In this document: positions 35,722 through 44,471 of the stretch, one piece after another
Layout: every line of letters begins with the position of its first letter
Position numbering within the stretch: the first letter of the stretch is position 1
Assembly: GCF_019976755.1 (NCBI RefSeq)
Contig: NZ_AP023441.1
Span: 3,841,501-3,905,500, forward strand
DNA: 64,000 nt
Direction of reading: 5' to 3'
Source: Nostoc sp. MS1
Lineage (GTDB): Bacteria > Cyanobacteriota > Cyanobacteriia > Cyanobacteriales > Nostocaceae
Program-made: the position numbers and the translations under genes
Notes under the pieces: generated by a model
The model's database searches: none
What the model saw: only the letters and a program-made list of their open reading frames with translations
What the model was told of the DNA's origin: nothing

Positions 35722-36999
35722 TTACTCATCATCATTGATGTCGAAAGACTCATCCTCTAATTCTTCTTGTTGATCTTCTTCGTCCTCAAATTCTTCAAAT
35801 TCTTCCTCTTCTTGCTCTTGTTGGTATTTAGCACGAGCTTCCATAAATTTTGTGTCCTCGGCGGCTTGGTCGTACTTAGCTTTATCTTTAATATCAATTT
35901 TCCAACCAGTTAACCGGGCAGCCAAGCGGACATTTTGCCCTTCTTTACCAATAGCCAAGCTTAATTGATCTTCAGCTACTAATACATGAGTTTGTCGAGT
36001 CTCCGGGTCCATGAGGCGCACTTCATCCACACGCGCCGGACTTAAGGCATTGGCGATATATGTTGCTGGGTCTGGCGACCAACGAATTACGTCTATTTTT
36101 TCACCGCGTAATTCGTTGACTACTACCTGAATCCGCGATCCCCTAGCACCGATACAAGCGCCTACTGGGTCAACATCCCTGTCTAGGGTATCTACTGCTA
36201 TTTTAGTCCTTGGACCTACATAGCGGGAAGGGGGGTTTGCCTCCCTAGCTACGGCAACTATCCGTACCACTTCGTCTTCAATTTCTGGGACTTCGTTGGC
36301 AAATAGATAAACTACTAAACCTGCATCAGCACGAGATACTAGTAGCTGTGGCCCCCGTTGCTGACCTTGGGAAACTTTTTTCAGATAGACCTTAAATGTG
36401 GCATTGGCGCGGTAATTATCGTTGGGTAATTGTTCGCGCTTGGGCAATTCTGCTTCTACTTCTGGTTGTCCAAAGGTGCTGCTGACTGCCAAAATTACTG
36501 ATTGACGCTCAAAGCGTAAAACTCTAGCTTGCAGTACAGTTCCTTCCAAATCTTGGAACTCTTCTTGCACCATCTGGCGCTGTTGATCCCGGAGTTTTTG
36601 CGCTAGTACTTGCTTGGTTTGCATTGCCGCCATGCGCCCAAATTCACCTTGATCTGGTGTCACATCTAGCACCACTGAATCTCCTAGTTGAGCTTCAGGT
36701 GCTACTTGCTGCACTTCATCTAGGGAGATTTGATGGTCAGTATTGCTCACTTCCTCAACAATAGTTTTGGTTGAGAGGACGCGAAATCCTTCATCATCGA
36801 TATCTAGTTCGACTTCAAAGTTATCGAAGTAGTCTTCATCGAACTGTTTCCGTTCAATATTTTGAGCGCGGCGATAACGTTCATAACCTTTAAGTAGTGC
36901 TTCCCTAATGGCAGCTTGTACAGCTAACCTGGGCAAATTCCGCTCACGACTAATGCTTTCTATTAAATCTTTTAATCCTGGTAAACTAACCATTGACAT
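35722..36999 (-). CDS. nusA: Transcription termination/antitermination factor NusA
   Basis: A cytosolic RNA-polymerase-binding factor of about 425 residues. An N-terminal polymerase-binding domain (SLPGLKDLIESISRERNLPR), an S1 domain (about 135-205) and two KH domains follow (DPVGACIGARGSRIQVV, then SLAIGKEGQNVRLAARLTGW). The tail is strongly acidic (about 395-425), typical of cyanobacterial NusA. Three nearby ATGs exist (37005, 36999, 36993); 36999 has AGGAG at ideal spacing. Second gene after rimP. Confidence 0.94.
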   Translation of the reverse strand: MSMVSLPGLKDLIESISRERNLPRLAVQAAIREALLKGYERYRRAQNIERKQFDEDYFDNFEVELDIDDEGFRVLSTKTIVEEVSNTDHQISLDEVQQVAPEAQLGDSVVLDVTPDQGEFGRMAAMQTKQVLAQKLRDQQRQMVQEEFQDLEGTVLQARVLRFERQSVILAVSSTFGQPEVEAELPKREQLPNDNYRANATFKVYLKKVSQGQQRGPQLLVSRADAGLVVYLFANEVPEIEDEVVRIVAVAREANPPSRYVGPRTKIAVDTLDRDVDPVGACIGARGSRIQVVVNELRGEKIDVIRWSPDPATYIANALSPARVDEVRLMDPETRQTHVLVAEDQLSLAIGKEGQNVRLAARLTGWKIDIKDKAKYDQAAEDTKFMEARAKYQQEQEEEEFEEFEDEEDQQEELEDESFDINDDE

Positions 37000-37159
37000 A
37001 AGCATTCTCCTTTAAATATGAGGACTTGGTTAATAGCTATGGGAAACTTAGCATGGGAAAAATAGAGGATAGGGAGTAAAAAGTCCTTCATTGCCTCCTT
37101 CTCTCCCAGTCCCTAGTTCCCCATTTCTGGTTCCTAGTACCTAGCCTTTAGTCCCTCTT

Positions 37160-37621
37160 CTATTCGCCCTCATGCAGCAATACCCTAGTAATTAAGGAAC
37201 GGGGTATTTCTGTGACGCGGCCTTTTTGATTTATGTAAACTTTTGTCTCATCCCGGCGAATCAACTGACCAATCCACTCTTGTTGTCCTTCGTGGGGTGG
37301 GGAAGTGGAAACGATTACAGGAAAACCTTTAAAAGAGATAAATTCCCTGTCAGTTACCAGTTGCCGCGAAATACCAGGACTTGACACTTCTAAAACATAG
37401 GCATCTGGAATGATATCCGTTGCATCTAAAGCAGCTTCTAAAGCACGGCTCATGCGCTCACAGTCATCCAGACCAGTATCCTGTTGAGGGTTGCGGATAT
37501 CTACCCGCAAGACTGGTGGTCGTTGGTTAGTGTGAAAAACAATGCCAACAACTTCCAATCCCAGTTGTTCTGCCACTGGGACTGCCAAATCTGTAATTGG
37601 TGGAACTAAAGGATGAGTCAT
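37160..37621 (-). CDS. rimP: Ribosome maturation factor RimP
   Basis: A 153-residue factor for 30S subunit assembly. The translation begins THPLVPPITDLAVPVAEQLG; the core motifs LRVDIRNPQQDTGLDDCERM and VLEVSSPGISRQL are classical. An in-frame upstream start (37657) would add a non-conserved 12 residues, so ATG 37621 is chosen. First gene of the rimP-nusA-ylxR-infB operon; the promoter is expected just upstream at 37622-37740. Confidence 0.95.
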   Translation of the reverse strand: MTHPLVPPITDLAVPVAEQLGLEVVGIVFHTNQRPPVLRVDIRNPQQDTGLDDCERMSRALEAALDATDIIPDAYVLEVSSPGISRQLVTDREFISFKGFPVIVSTSPPHEGQQEWIGQLIRRDETKVYINQKGRVTEIPRSLITRVLLHEGE

Positions 37622-37744
37622 GTGCAAATACAATAAAAAAAGTGGGCGTAAACCCACTTCCTGCGATAGGGATATCTTCCAAGAAGTCTTGTGACGAACC
37701 GAGGATGGTTCGCCCTAATTTGAGTGTAGCGCATTTTTTAGTTA

Positions 37745-37778
37745 GTCAGTTGACAGTTGACAGTTGACAGTTGACAGT
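37745..37778. repeat. Heptameric repeat (TTGACAG)n
   Basis: About four copies of GTTGACA lie between rimP and the membrane-protein gene. The same unit occurs at 3731-3758 and 29401-29420. Confidence 0.85.
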
Positions 37779-37812
37779 TGTTTTTCTCCCTTGTCTCCCT
37801 CATCTTCCCCCA

Positions 37813-37902
37813 CTCCTGGTCGGTGAATCTCGACTGCGCTCGATTGCCGCGTAGCCTTACCACTCCGTAGAAGCAAGCTACGCGTTAGCGTCTCCGTAGG
37901 AG
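37813..37902. repeat. 90-bp dispersed repeat, copy A
   Basis: The stretch starting CTCCTGGTCGGTGAATCTCG and containing GAAGCAAGCTACGCGTTAGCG is closely matched, in inverted orientation, by 60640-60747. It is GC-rich and self-complementary in parts. No ORF. Confidence 0.8.
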
Positions 37903-37911
37903 AACCCCTCC

Positions 37912-39351
37912 CTACTCTCCACTTCCCAGTCTGGAATTTTGAATTTTGAATTTTGAATTTTGAATTGACTTGATTTGTCTGGTTTGCTCGATGATTTGGT
38001 CAATGTCTTCTTGGGATAGGCGTTGTACGTAGTTGAGTTTGACTTCTTCTAGGAAATCGAACAGTAGGGTTTGGATTTCTGATAATACGTGCTTTTTTTG
38101 CATTTCTGAGCCTAAAGCTTGGCTGAAACTTTGGGTGAGTTTGCCTGTGAGTTTGGCTCCTATTGGGTCTTCGACGGCGCTAACTATGGCATTGTAGAGA
38201 TTTGTGGTGATTTGTGTTGCTAGTTGTTCGCTGATTTGGGTTTGGGCTTGTCCGATTCCGGGTAAAGTTTGTAAATTTTTGTAGATGGGAACTTGATGGA
38301 AGGCGCTATCGATGTTGTGCCGTAATAGGGCAACGAGTTCTGGTTGAATTTTGGGTAGTACTTGATAAACAATTGTATTAATGAGAAGACCAGCGATCGC
38401 TTCTATTTCGTTGACGTTATTTATATCTATATATGGACGTATTTTTTCATTTTGTAGCAACCAACGTGTAATCTCTCCCCTTGTAATTGACCCCTGAACC
38501 TGATTAATCACTCTGATAACGACAATTTCCGTTAGTTCTTCGGCAAAGTTGGCTACTATTGCTTGGTTAATTTGTTTGCTAATGGGTTGGAGATTAACTA
38601 TCCGGGCTTGGTCTAGGCGAACTACAACAGGTATGATGCGTAACCACCGCAAAAAGGGACTTAATAAAAATAAGTCATACCAGCGCCAAAAAATAGCATT
38701 TAACCAACTAAATCCCGGATGGCGACGTTTGACATAAATCACACGCGCTGATAATTCCAGAGCAAATATTGCAACGAAGGGTAAATCTATCAGCCAGAAA
38801 TTATCTAAAAACTCTCCGTTTTCCCCAATTCTACGGTAGTAATTGGTAGCAATTAAAGGACGAATGTTTTTATTAAAAAAGTTAATTTCTTGTATCCAGC
38901 CTTTTTTACTTAAGTAAGGCTGACTCCAGAAGGTAGCAAAAGCCTGTTTTGCAGAATTATTATTGATGCGATCGCGCATCCGATTTTTGATTCTCTCTAA
39001 TGTGCCGCTTTTTCCTACGGCTGCAAATGGGTTCCCCTCAATCATCTCATTGCTGAGGCGACGGAGTTCTTCTAGTTGTTTATTAACTTGAGGTGATGTT
39101 AAACCTGTTTGGCTGACTTGCTCTGCTAAAGCATTAACTTTATCTAGATATTGTTGAGTTTCCCTGTGCTTTTCAATACCTTTTATCGGGTCATAAGTTT
39201 GGGTAACTTGTGGGATTTTTCGTAAATAGAAATCTCGCCAGGGTACGTAACTTAAATCAAAGATTACAAAGCATAAATTAATTGTGGCAATGGTTGCCAT
39301 TAATCTCTCAAAGTATAAGTTTGGTTTTCTTATTGGTTTGGGGTTAGACAT
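37912..39351 (-). CDS. Large conserved cyanobacterial membrane protein
   Basis: A 479-residue protein. Transmembrane segments: about 17-36 (MATIATINLCFVIFDLSYVP), about 190-210 (LIDLPFVAIFALELSARVIY) and a hydrophobic stretch near 225-245. A helical soluble region (about 50-150) lies between, followed by a long amphipathic C-terminal part (about 260-465). I know of no assigned function; relatives occur in filamentous cyanobacteria. The last 15 residues (IQNSKFKIQNSRLGSGE) come from an ATTCAAA heptamer array, so the original C-terminus was probably different. Confidence 0.75.
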   Translation of the reverse strand: MSNPKPIRKPNLYFERLMATIATINLCFVIFDLSYVPWRDFYLRKIPQVTQTYDPIKGIEKHRETQQYLDKVNALAEQVSQTGLTSPQVNKQLEELRRLSNEMIEGNPFAAVGKSGTLERIKNRMRDRINNNSAKQAFATFWSQPYLSKKGWIQEINFFNKNIRPLIATNYYRRIGENGEFLDNFWLIDLPFVAIFALELSARVIYVKRRHPGFSWLNAIFWRWYDLFLLSPFLRWLRIIPVVVRLDQARIVNLQPISKQINQAIVANFAEELTEIVVIRVINQVQGSITRGEITRWLLQNEKIRPYIDINNVNEIEAIAGLLINTIVYQVLPKIQPELVALLRHNIDSAFHQVPIYKNLQTLPGIGQAQTQISEQLATQITTNLYNAIVSAVEDPIGAKLTGKLTQSFSQALGSEMQKKHVLSEIQTLLFDFLEEVKLNYVQRLSQEDIDQIIEQTRQIKSIQNSKFKIQNSRLGSGE

Positions 39352-39567
39352 TTTTGGTTACATATTATACTAATTATTAACCAATGACTTCAAAATAAAT
39401 AAGTTGCAATTTATGACTTGCGACAAAAAATAATAGGATTTTTTGAGATATTAATGTAAATTTAATCAAAAATCATAAACAACGAAAAAAAGACGACAAA
39501 GCAAAGTAAGATATTTGGTTTGTTAAGCTTTATCATTTTGCTGATTTAAGCCGAAGGAGTTTTCATT

Positions 39568-40275
39568 ATGTGGTGTGATTTTGGAAAATCAGGCATAGCA
39601 ATTGCTGCTACCTGTTTAATTACTTCTACTTTAGTAATTTCAAATACAAGCTTTGCTGCTCGCCAACGTAATTATACGCCACAACAATTCCGGGCTGTAT
39701 TACGCGGTTTGGGCTATAACGTGAAAGTAACGAATACACCCCTAACTGATGCAGAGACAAAAAAAGCTATCAGTGAATTTCAAAAGGGTTATAAACTGAC
39801 TCCAGTTGATGGCATAGCAGGGCCTAAGACTCAAGATTACGCTGCAAACATCATTCAGATATTGCAGGCAAACATAAACGCGGTGCTGAAGCCAAATCCG
39901 CCTCTGCCCCGCGATCAATTTTACGGCCCCAGAACTGAAACTGCCGTTAAGGAATTACAGAAAAAGTTTCAGTTACAAGAAACAGGTATTGCTAATCTAG
40001 CATTCCGCCAAAGACTGAACGAAGAAGCTAAGAACGCTATTAGTCAACCAACGCCAACGGCATCGCCAACACCAACGGCATCGCCGACAGCATCACCAAC
40101 ACCGACAGCATCGCCAAAACCGACAGCATCGCCAAAACCAACAACATCGCCAAAACCAACAACATCGCCAAAACCAACGGCATCACCAAAACCAACGGCA
40201 TCGCCAAAGCCAACAACATCACCGACGGCATCGCCAACAGCAACACCAACAGCATCGCCGACAACTACACCTTAA
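39568..40275 (+). CDS. Secreted peptidoglycan-binding protein with Pro/Thr/Ser tail
   Basis: A 235-residue protein. Signal segment at about 8-31 (SGIAIAATCLITSTLVISNT), then two PG_binding_1-type helical repeats (about 37-92, QFRAVLRGLGYNVKV; about 98-152, FYGPRTETAVKELQKKFQLQ). The C-terminal 75 residues are a repeat of PTASP/KPTTSP units. Likely a cell-wall-associated protein with a flexible tail. GGAG precedes the ATG. Its stop overlaps the stop of the convergent protease gene by four bases. Confidence 0.85.
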   Translation: MWCDFGKSGIAIAATCLITSTLVISNTSFAARQRNYTPQQFRAVLRGLGYNVKVTNTPLTDAETKKAISEFQKGYKLTPVDGIAGPKTQDYAANIIQILQANINAVLKPNPPLPRDQFYGPRTETAVKELQKKFQLQETGIANLAFRQRLNEEAKNAISQPTPTASPTPTASPTASPTPTASPKPTASPKPTTSPKPTTSPKPTASPKPTASPKPTTSPTASPTATPTASPTTTP

Positions 40276-41168
40276 GAATTAGCCTGAGTAGGCTCTTCTA
40301 AAGGTCTACCTTTTGGTGTAGGTAGAAGGGGACGACCACCATCATAAGGCATGGGAATATATTGAACACTAGGTCTTCCGCCTTGGGGTTGGGGATATAA
40401 ATCCATTAGATCGTAGATAGAACGGGGCAGTCCAACTGTTATGGGCAGCCCCATTTCTGTGGCCTCTTCTACGGTGATGGGGTAGTCATGGGTGACTCGT
40501 CCAGTTGTCAAGGCTTCGATGATAGGTTCGATATTTTCTGGGCTGACTTTTTGTGCAGGCATACTATCTTTCAGCAGAGTCCGCACGAAGCGCTGTACTT
40601 GCTGAATGGCTTTACCTGCGAGGTCTGCCATAATCAGGGTTTGGTCGTCAATGTCGCCGATGGGTTTATCTTTGACGACTTTGAGAATGCTGGCGGCTGG
40701 GAAGTTACCTAGTTGGGGATCAACTGGACCTAGTACCGCGTTGGCATCCATGACAATTTCGTCGGCGGCGAGGGCAAGCATGGTTCCACCACTCATGGCA
40801 TAGTGAGGAACAAACACGGTAACTTTGGCAGGGTGACGAATTAAAGCTCTAGCAATTTGTTCGGTAGCTAAAACTAAACCCCCTGGTGTGTGAAGAATTA
40901 AATCAATGGGTACTTCAGGGGGTGTAAGGCGAATTGCTCGGAGTATTTGTTCTGAGTCCTCAATGGTGATGTAGCGGGAGATGGGAATGCCTAATAAGCT
41001 GATGGACTCTTGACGATGTATTAATAAGATGACGCGGCTTTTGCGTTCTTGTTGAAATTCTTGTAAGGCACGAAGACGACGATATTCTACTTGGCGTTTT
41101 TGCCAGATGGGTTGTAGAGAGGATAATAAGAGAAAAATCCAGAATAAATCACCAATACCAAATCCCAT
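40272..41168 (-). CDS. Membrane-anchored ClpP-fold serine protease (SppA/SDH type)
   Basis: From ATG 41168, 298 residues. One N-terminal membrane helix (GIGDLFWIFLLLSSLQPIW) is followed by a ClpP/crotonase-fold domain. HTPGGLVLATEQIARAL forms the oxyanion loop, and HYAMSGGTMLALAADEI carries the nucleophile serine, as in the serine dehydrogenase proteinase (PF01972) family. NAVLGPVDPQLG and a C-terminal Pro-rich tail complete it. The substrate is unknown; relatives cleave membrane or signal peptides. An in-frame start at 41222 is less likely. Confidence 0.85.
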   Translation of the reverse strand: MGFGIGDLFWIFLLLSSLQPIWQKRQVEYRRLRALQEFQQERKSRVILLIHRQESISLLGIPISRYITIEDSEQILRAIRLTPPEVPIDLILHTPGGLVLATEQIARALIRHPAKVTVFVPHYAMSGGTMLALAADEIVMDANAVLGPVDPQLGNFPAASILKVVKDKPIGDIDDQTLIMADLAGKAIQQVQRFVRTLLKDSMPAQKVSPENIEPIIEALTTGRVTHDYPITVEEATEMGLPITVGLPRSIYDLMDLYPQPQGGRPSVQYIPMPYDGGRPLLPTPKGRPLEEPTQANS

Positions 41169-41282
41169 AAAATTAATTGTCCTAAAATTTGCGATGTCTA
41201 CGACGATGCTCCGCCTACGCACTTATTGTGACAATTTTTAGGCGATCGCAGTTCTATCTACAGGTTTATCTGGAAGCATAAC

Positions 41283-42083
41283 TTACACTAGCTCATCGGG
41301 ATTTACTCCTAATTGGCGCAAACGTTCTGCTAGTTGTTCGGCTTTTCTTTTGGCTTGTTCTGCTTCTTGTTCTGCAATTATCGCTCTTTCTGTGGCTGCA
41401 ACAACTTCCTCGCCGGGTTCAAGAATCAATTCCCCTGCCAAGGTAAACCAGCGTAACCATAGTTTTTCAATACCTCGAAAAACTCCTTGCCATGTACCTA
41501 AACTTAAACCCAACTCTGGCATTAATATTCTTCCTTGGGTTAAATTTATCGGTTCATAATGACCGCCTACTAATTGAAATGCTCTAAGTTCGTTAGTGTA
41601 GCGACTGAAAACAATGTAATAGGGTATGCGGAGAATTTTTTCGTAAACTTCCCATTTACTAGGAGGTTTATTTTCTGCTTTTTGACTATTGCCTAAATCT
41701 TCGTCTTCTGTACCTGGGGATAATAATTCAACTACTACAAAAGGATTTGCTGGTTCTTGCCAAGTGACATAACTTAAACGTAAATCTTGACCTTTATATA
41801 ATTTTTGTACTCCGACAACGCCAAACCAATCGGGGCGTTTGTACCATAATGGATGCTCTAAATCGTAGTAAAGATTCAGGTCAGCAGCACAGTAAACTAA
41901 TTCAGGATTCCAATTAATTGGTTGAAAGGTTAAGTATAAAAGTATAGGTTGTAAAAAGTGAAAATCGTCTGGCAAACCTGGCTCCTCTGGGTTATCGCTG
42001 GGTAAATCATACATTGTAGGTAAAGTTTCCCAAGGAGGACGAGGCGGATCAGATTGAGGAATATATTTAGGAAAGGTAGTCAT
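41283..42083 (-). CDS. Uma2-family (DUF820) endonuclease-like protein
   Basis: A 266-residue protein of the Uma2/DUF820 group, abundant in cyanobacteria and related to PD-(D/E)XK nucleases. It has YYDLEHPLWYKRPDWFGVVG (Asp box), FVVVELLSPGTEDED (E-x-L-S-P signature) and YIVFSRYTNELRAFQL. The C-terminus is a Glu/Ala/Arg coiled coil (QEAEQAKRKAEQLAERLRQL). Function in the cell is unproven. Two paralogues lie in this window (44472, 48494). Confidence 0.85.
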   Translation of the reverse strand: MTTFPKYIPQSDPPRPPWETLPTMYDLPSDNPEEPGLPDDFHFLQPILLYLTFQPINWNPELVYCAADLNLYYDLEHPLWYKRPDWFGVVGVQKLYKGQDLRLSYVTWQEPANPFVVVELLSPGTEDEDLGNSQKAENKPPSKWEVYEKILRIPYYIVFSRYTNELRAFQLVGGHYEPINLTQGRILMPELGLSLGTWQGVFRGIEKLWLRWFTLAGELILEPGEEVVAATERAIIAEQEAEQAKRKAEQLAERLRQLGVNPDELV

Positions 42084-42155
42084 ATATTATGTGGTGATGG
42101 TTTTGATATCAACTAAATTTTAGATGTTCCTGCTGTTTTTATTATCTGTTACTGA

Positions 42156-42605
42156 TTAATTTTCTTTTGGATCTTCACTAGGAGGATGTAACCCAGCTTG
42201 AAACCAATAACCCCGCGCACTCTGAATAGAGTCATCTTCTGGATAGCGTTCATCGTTAATATCAAGTCGCTGACAAGTGGCTCTACCAATTGGTGTAATG
42301 CCAATAATTGTCCTACCATTAGCTGACCACATAAAATGCTCTGACCAAACTTGTTGACGAGGATTAAATAGGGGTACTATTGCTTTTGTCTCTGGGTCAT
42401 ATCCCGCAACAAAGTTATAACGACGCTCATTACATCAACGACAAGATAAGGCTAAATTACTAAGTTCATCAGAACCACCAATAGATTTTGGAATCAAGTG
42501 ATCTATTGTAAATCTTGTGGTAGAAATGCGTTATGGAGAATGACAATATTCGCACAAATAATTAGCGCGTTTCCGCAAAATTTCTTTAGTAACGTCATCA
42601 ATCAT
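42156..42605 (-). pseudogene. HNH endonuclease gene with two nonsense codons
   Basis: Read leftwards from ATG 42605, a 150-codon frame encodes an HNH nuclease: CEYCHSP, then RISTTRFTIDHLIPKSIGGS, LSNLALSCR, CNERRYNFVAGYDPETKAIV, with the final TAA at 42156-42158. Both zinc-type CxxC pairs and the DH catalytic motif are there. The frame is broken by TAA at 42531-42533 (codon 25) and TGA at 42435-42437 (codon 57, within CR-stop-CN, where Arg or Gly is expected). No frameshift is needed, so decay is recent or the stops are errors. The start overlaps the upstream 79-residue gene by eight bases, implying a two-gene operon. Confidence 0.8.
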
Positions 42606-42837
42606 TGTTTTGAGCTACTAGCATCGCATTGATATGGGTAAAAATTCTATCTAGCTCTCCAATTTCTTCAAGTTCGATAACTTCTTCTGTTGTTAGTAAA
42701 TCAGCTTTTTTGCGCTCTAAAAGTTCTTCCATCCGTGCTTGTAGTTGTTCATTAAATTTGAACAGTTGAAATTTATCTACTTTTTCTATTTTGATACTAC
42801 CAATTAAAGATGAAGGTCTAGCAATTATGGTTGTCAT
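42598..42837 (-). CDS. Small acidic-basic helical protein paired with HNH gene
   Basis: A 79-residue protein (MTTIIARPSSLIGSIKIEKV). A short beta-like N-terminus leads to a long charged helix (QLQARMEELLERKKADLLTT, then EEVIELEEIGELD). I do not recognise a named family. Its stop overlaps the start of the HNH gene, a layout typical of accessory or immunity pairs; any antitoxin-like role is a guess. No membrane segment. Confidence 0.65.
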   Translation of the reverse strand: MTTIIARPSSLIGSIKIEKVDKFQLFKFNEQLQARMEELLERKKADLLTTEEVIELEEIGELDRIFTHINAMLVAQNND

Positions 42838-43165
42838 AGAACGATATGTATGATTGATAGATACATTTTGATATAAAGATATTGTATCAAGGAAAAAATT
42901 CTATAAATTCTCGTTTCCAGAAGCAAAGCTAGTGATTATAACTACTCGCTGGTTTTGTGTGACAACATTTAAGAACCTCATCATCGGGTATACTTTGATT
43001 TGATTGTAGTATTTTGATTATTCAAACTTGTTTAAGGCTGGTAATCAGTAAAATCTTGTTTGTTCAATGGTATAAAAAAATTGGCTTAATTGCTTATAAC
43101 TAACTATGGTTGACTAGCTGACTTGGGGAATACTGAAACTAAGTGCAGTTAAAGGTGTATGAAAA
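42838..43165. other. AT-rich divergent spacer
   Basis: 328 bases between the small gene at 42598-42837 and the ORF at 43166. AT-rich, with an A7 run near 43075. No repeat array or ORF. Confidence 0.4.
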
Positions 43166-43639
43166 ATGCCAGAATCTAAAGTCAGTGCCAAACTTACCCC
43201 AGCAGACAGGGAAGCGGTGATGCAAGCAATTAATACTATTAAAGAAAAGCTCCCATTCTTGGTAGATTTGACAACGGAGGAGCGTAAATCTTTACCTAAG
43301 CTGGGTGATAAGAGTCGCGCGTTTGTGAGTAAGGCGTTGGAAATAGCTACACAAAACCCTGATTTTTTACCGCGCTCTTTTGACTTAGACGAAATGCGTC
43401 GAGATATTGAATTATTTGAAGCGTTGTATCCCATTTTGCTGTCGTTGACGCAACTGCAAGAACTGGTGGATGATACATCTGTGGCTGTGGGCAGTGAAGC
43501 TTATGCTGCGGGGTTGATGGTGTATAACTATGCTAAAGCTAGTGGTAAAGGTGCTGGTTTAGATTCAATGGTTGATGATTTAGGACGAAGATTTGCCCGG
43601 AAATCTAAAAAAGTGCAGCCACAAGCCTCGTCAGTTTAG
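43166..43639 (+). CDS. Conserved helical protein, unknown
   Basis: A 157-residue soluble, largely helical protein (begins PESKVSAKLTPADREAVMQA) with LPFLVDLTTEERKSLPKLGD and LELATQNP-like repeats, and a basic tail (GRRFARKSKKVQPQ). Similar short proteins with the TEERKSLPKLGDKS motif occur in several bacterial phyla and have no defined role that I know. No signal peptide or membrane segment. Single gene, followed by the 21-bp repeat region. Confidence 0.75.
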   Translation: MPESKVSAKLTPADREAVMQAINTIKEKLPFLVDLTTEERKSLPKLGDKSRAFVSKALEIATQNPDFLPRSFDLDEMRRDIELFEALYPILLSLTQLQELVDDTSVAVGSEAYAAGLMVYNYAKASGKGAGLDSMVDDLGRRFARKSKKVQPQASSV

Positions 43640-43710
43640 AAATTTACTCGGTGACTTTAGCGGAAAACAACAAATTTTAGCTTCTGAGCTTGGATGTTTC
43701 TGTTTGAAGT

Positions 43711-43878
43711 GAAAAACTCCGAGTTCAGAACTAAAACTTTCCTGTTGTAAGTGAGAACGTTCTTGTTTTAAACGAGAACGTTTTCGTTTGAAGTGAGAAC
43801 GTTTTTGGTTGAAACGAGAACATTTTTGTTTAAAGTGAGAATGTTTTCGTTTCCAGTTAAAATTTTTGTGTTGAGAAC
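43711..43878. repeat. Array of eight 21-bp tandem repeats
   Basis: Eight consecutive 21-base units, consensus GAGAACGTTTTCGTTTGAAGT with variants; the five central ones (43753-43857) are well conserved. Because 21 is a multiple of three, each unit codes for seven residues. On the minus strand it reads as NENVLTS-type heptads, open for about 45 codons before a TAA. No start codon or gene context was found. Confidence 0.85.
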
Positions 43879-43926
43879 GAAACAGTCGAGGGTTAAAATT
43901 TTAATTCTGATGTTCCGATCATTAAA

Positions 43927-44172
43927 CTAGCTGCGTCGCCAAATTTTGATATTGCCGCTATAGTCTCCAGCCGCCAGCCAATTGCGATCGGAGTTAAAGG
44001 CGACAGACAAAACTGCGTAAAAATGACTGAGAGTGTGAATTTGTTCTCCTGTGACTATTGACCAGAGTTTGATAGTTGAGTCGTCACTACCACTAGCGAG
44101 AATTTGCCCATCACTACTGATAGTCAGCGAATAAACCGAGTCAGAATGACTAGTCAGGATAGTGATCTGAAC
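43927..44172 (-). pseudogene. C-terminal remnant of a WD40-repeat gene
   Basis: Read leftwards from 44172 the frame gives LTSHSDSVYSLTISSDGQIL, then ASGSDDSTIKLWSIVTGEQI and AAGDYSGNIKIWRRS before a TAG stop. These are about two WD40 blades, each ending in an L/I-W pair. Upstream of 44172 the frame closes at once (TAA) and the sequence turns unrelated, so the rest of the beta propeller gene is gone. It looks like the surviving tail of a longer WD-repeat protein of the type common in Nostoc. Confidence 0.75.
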
Positions 44173-44372
44173 ACTTTATTTGGTCAGCAGACGCTACAAG
44201 AGTTATTGGTGTTACATCTACAGGTCGGGCAACTTGTAATAGATTAGATTTAAACGATTTACGCCGTAGCGATCGCTTCATTCAAAATCTCCCACACTTT
44301 CTAAGATACAAGGGGGTTTTCATTCTTCTCCTAAAGATTCACGACAAGAAAAGTAGAGATGTTGCACTGCAA

Positions 44373-44411
44373 ATAAAAAAGCTAGAATCGCTCAAATGCT
44401 CAATCTAGCTG
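44373..44411 (-). terminator. Terminator of the Uma2 gene at 44472
   Basis: On the minus strand AGCTAGATTGAGC and GCGATTCTAGCT form a stem followed by TTTTTTATTTG. It lies about 60 bases beyond the stop codon. Confidence 0.8.
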
Positions 44412-44471
44412 GCTGGCGACGATGCTCTGCTCCACCGTAGGCGATCGCATTTTCAATTTTGAGTAAACAGT

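Noticed and set aside
40040..40264. Hydrophobic minus frame (LVLAML repeats)
   Set aside because: Mirror image of the Pro/Thr/Ser repeat tail on the plus strand; artefact of the repeat.
43711..43878. Possible CRISPR array
   Set aside because: Units are contiguous 21-mers without unique spacers and no cas genes are nearby.
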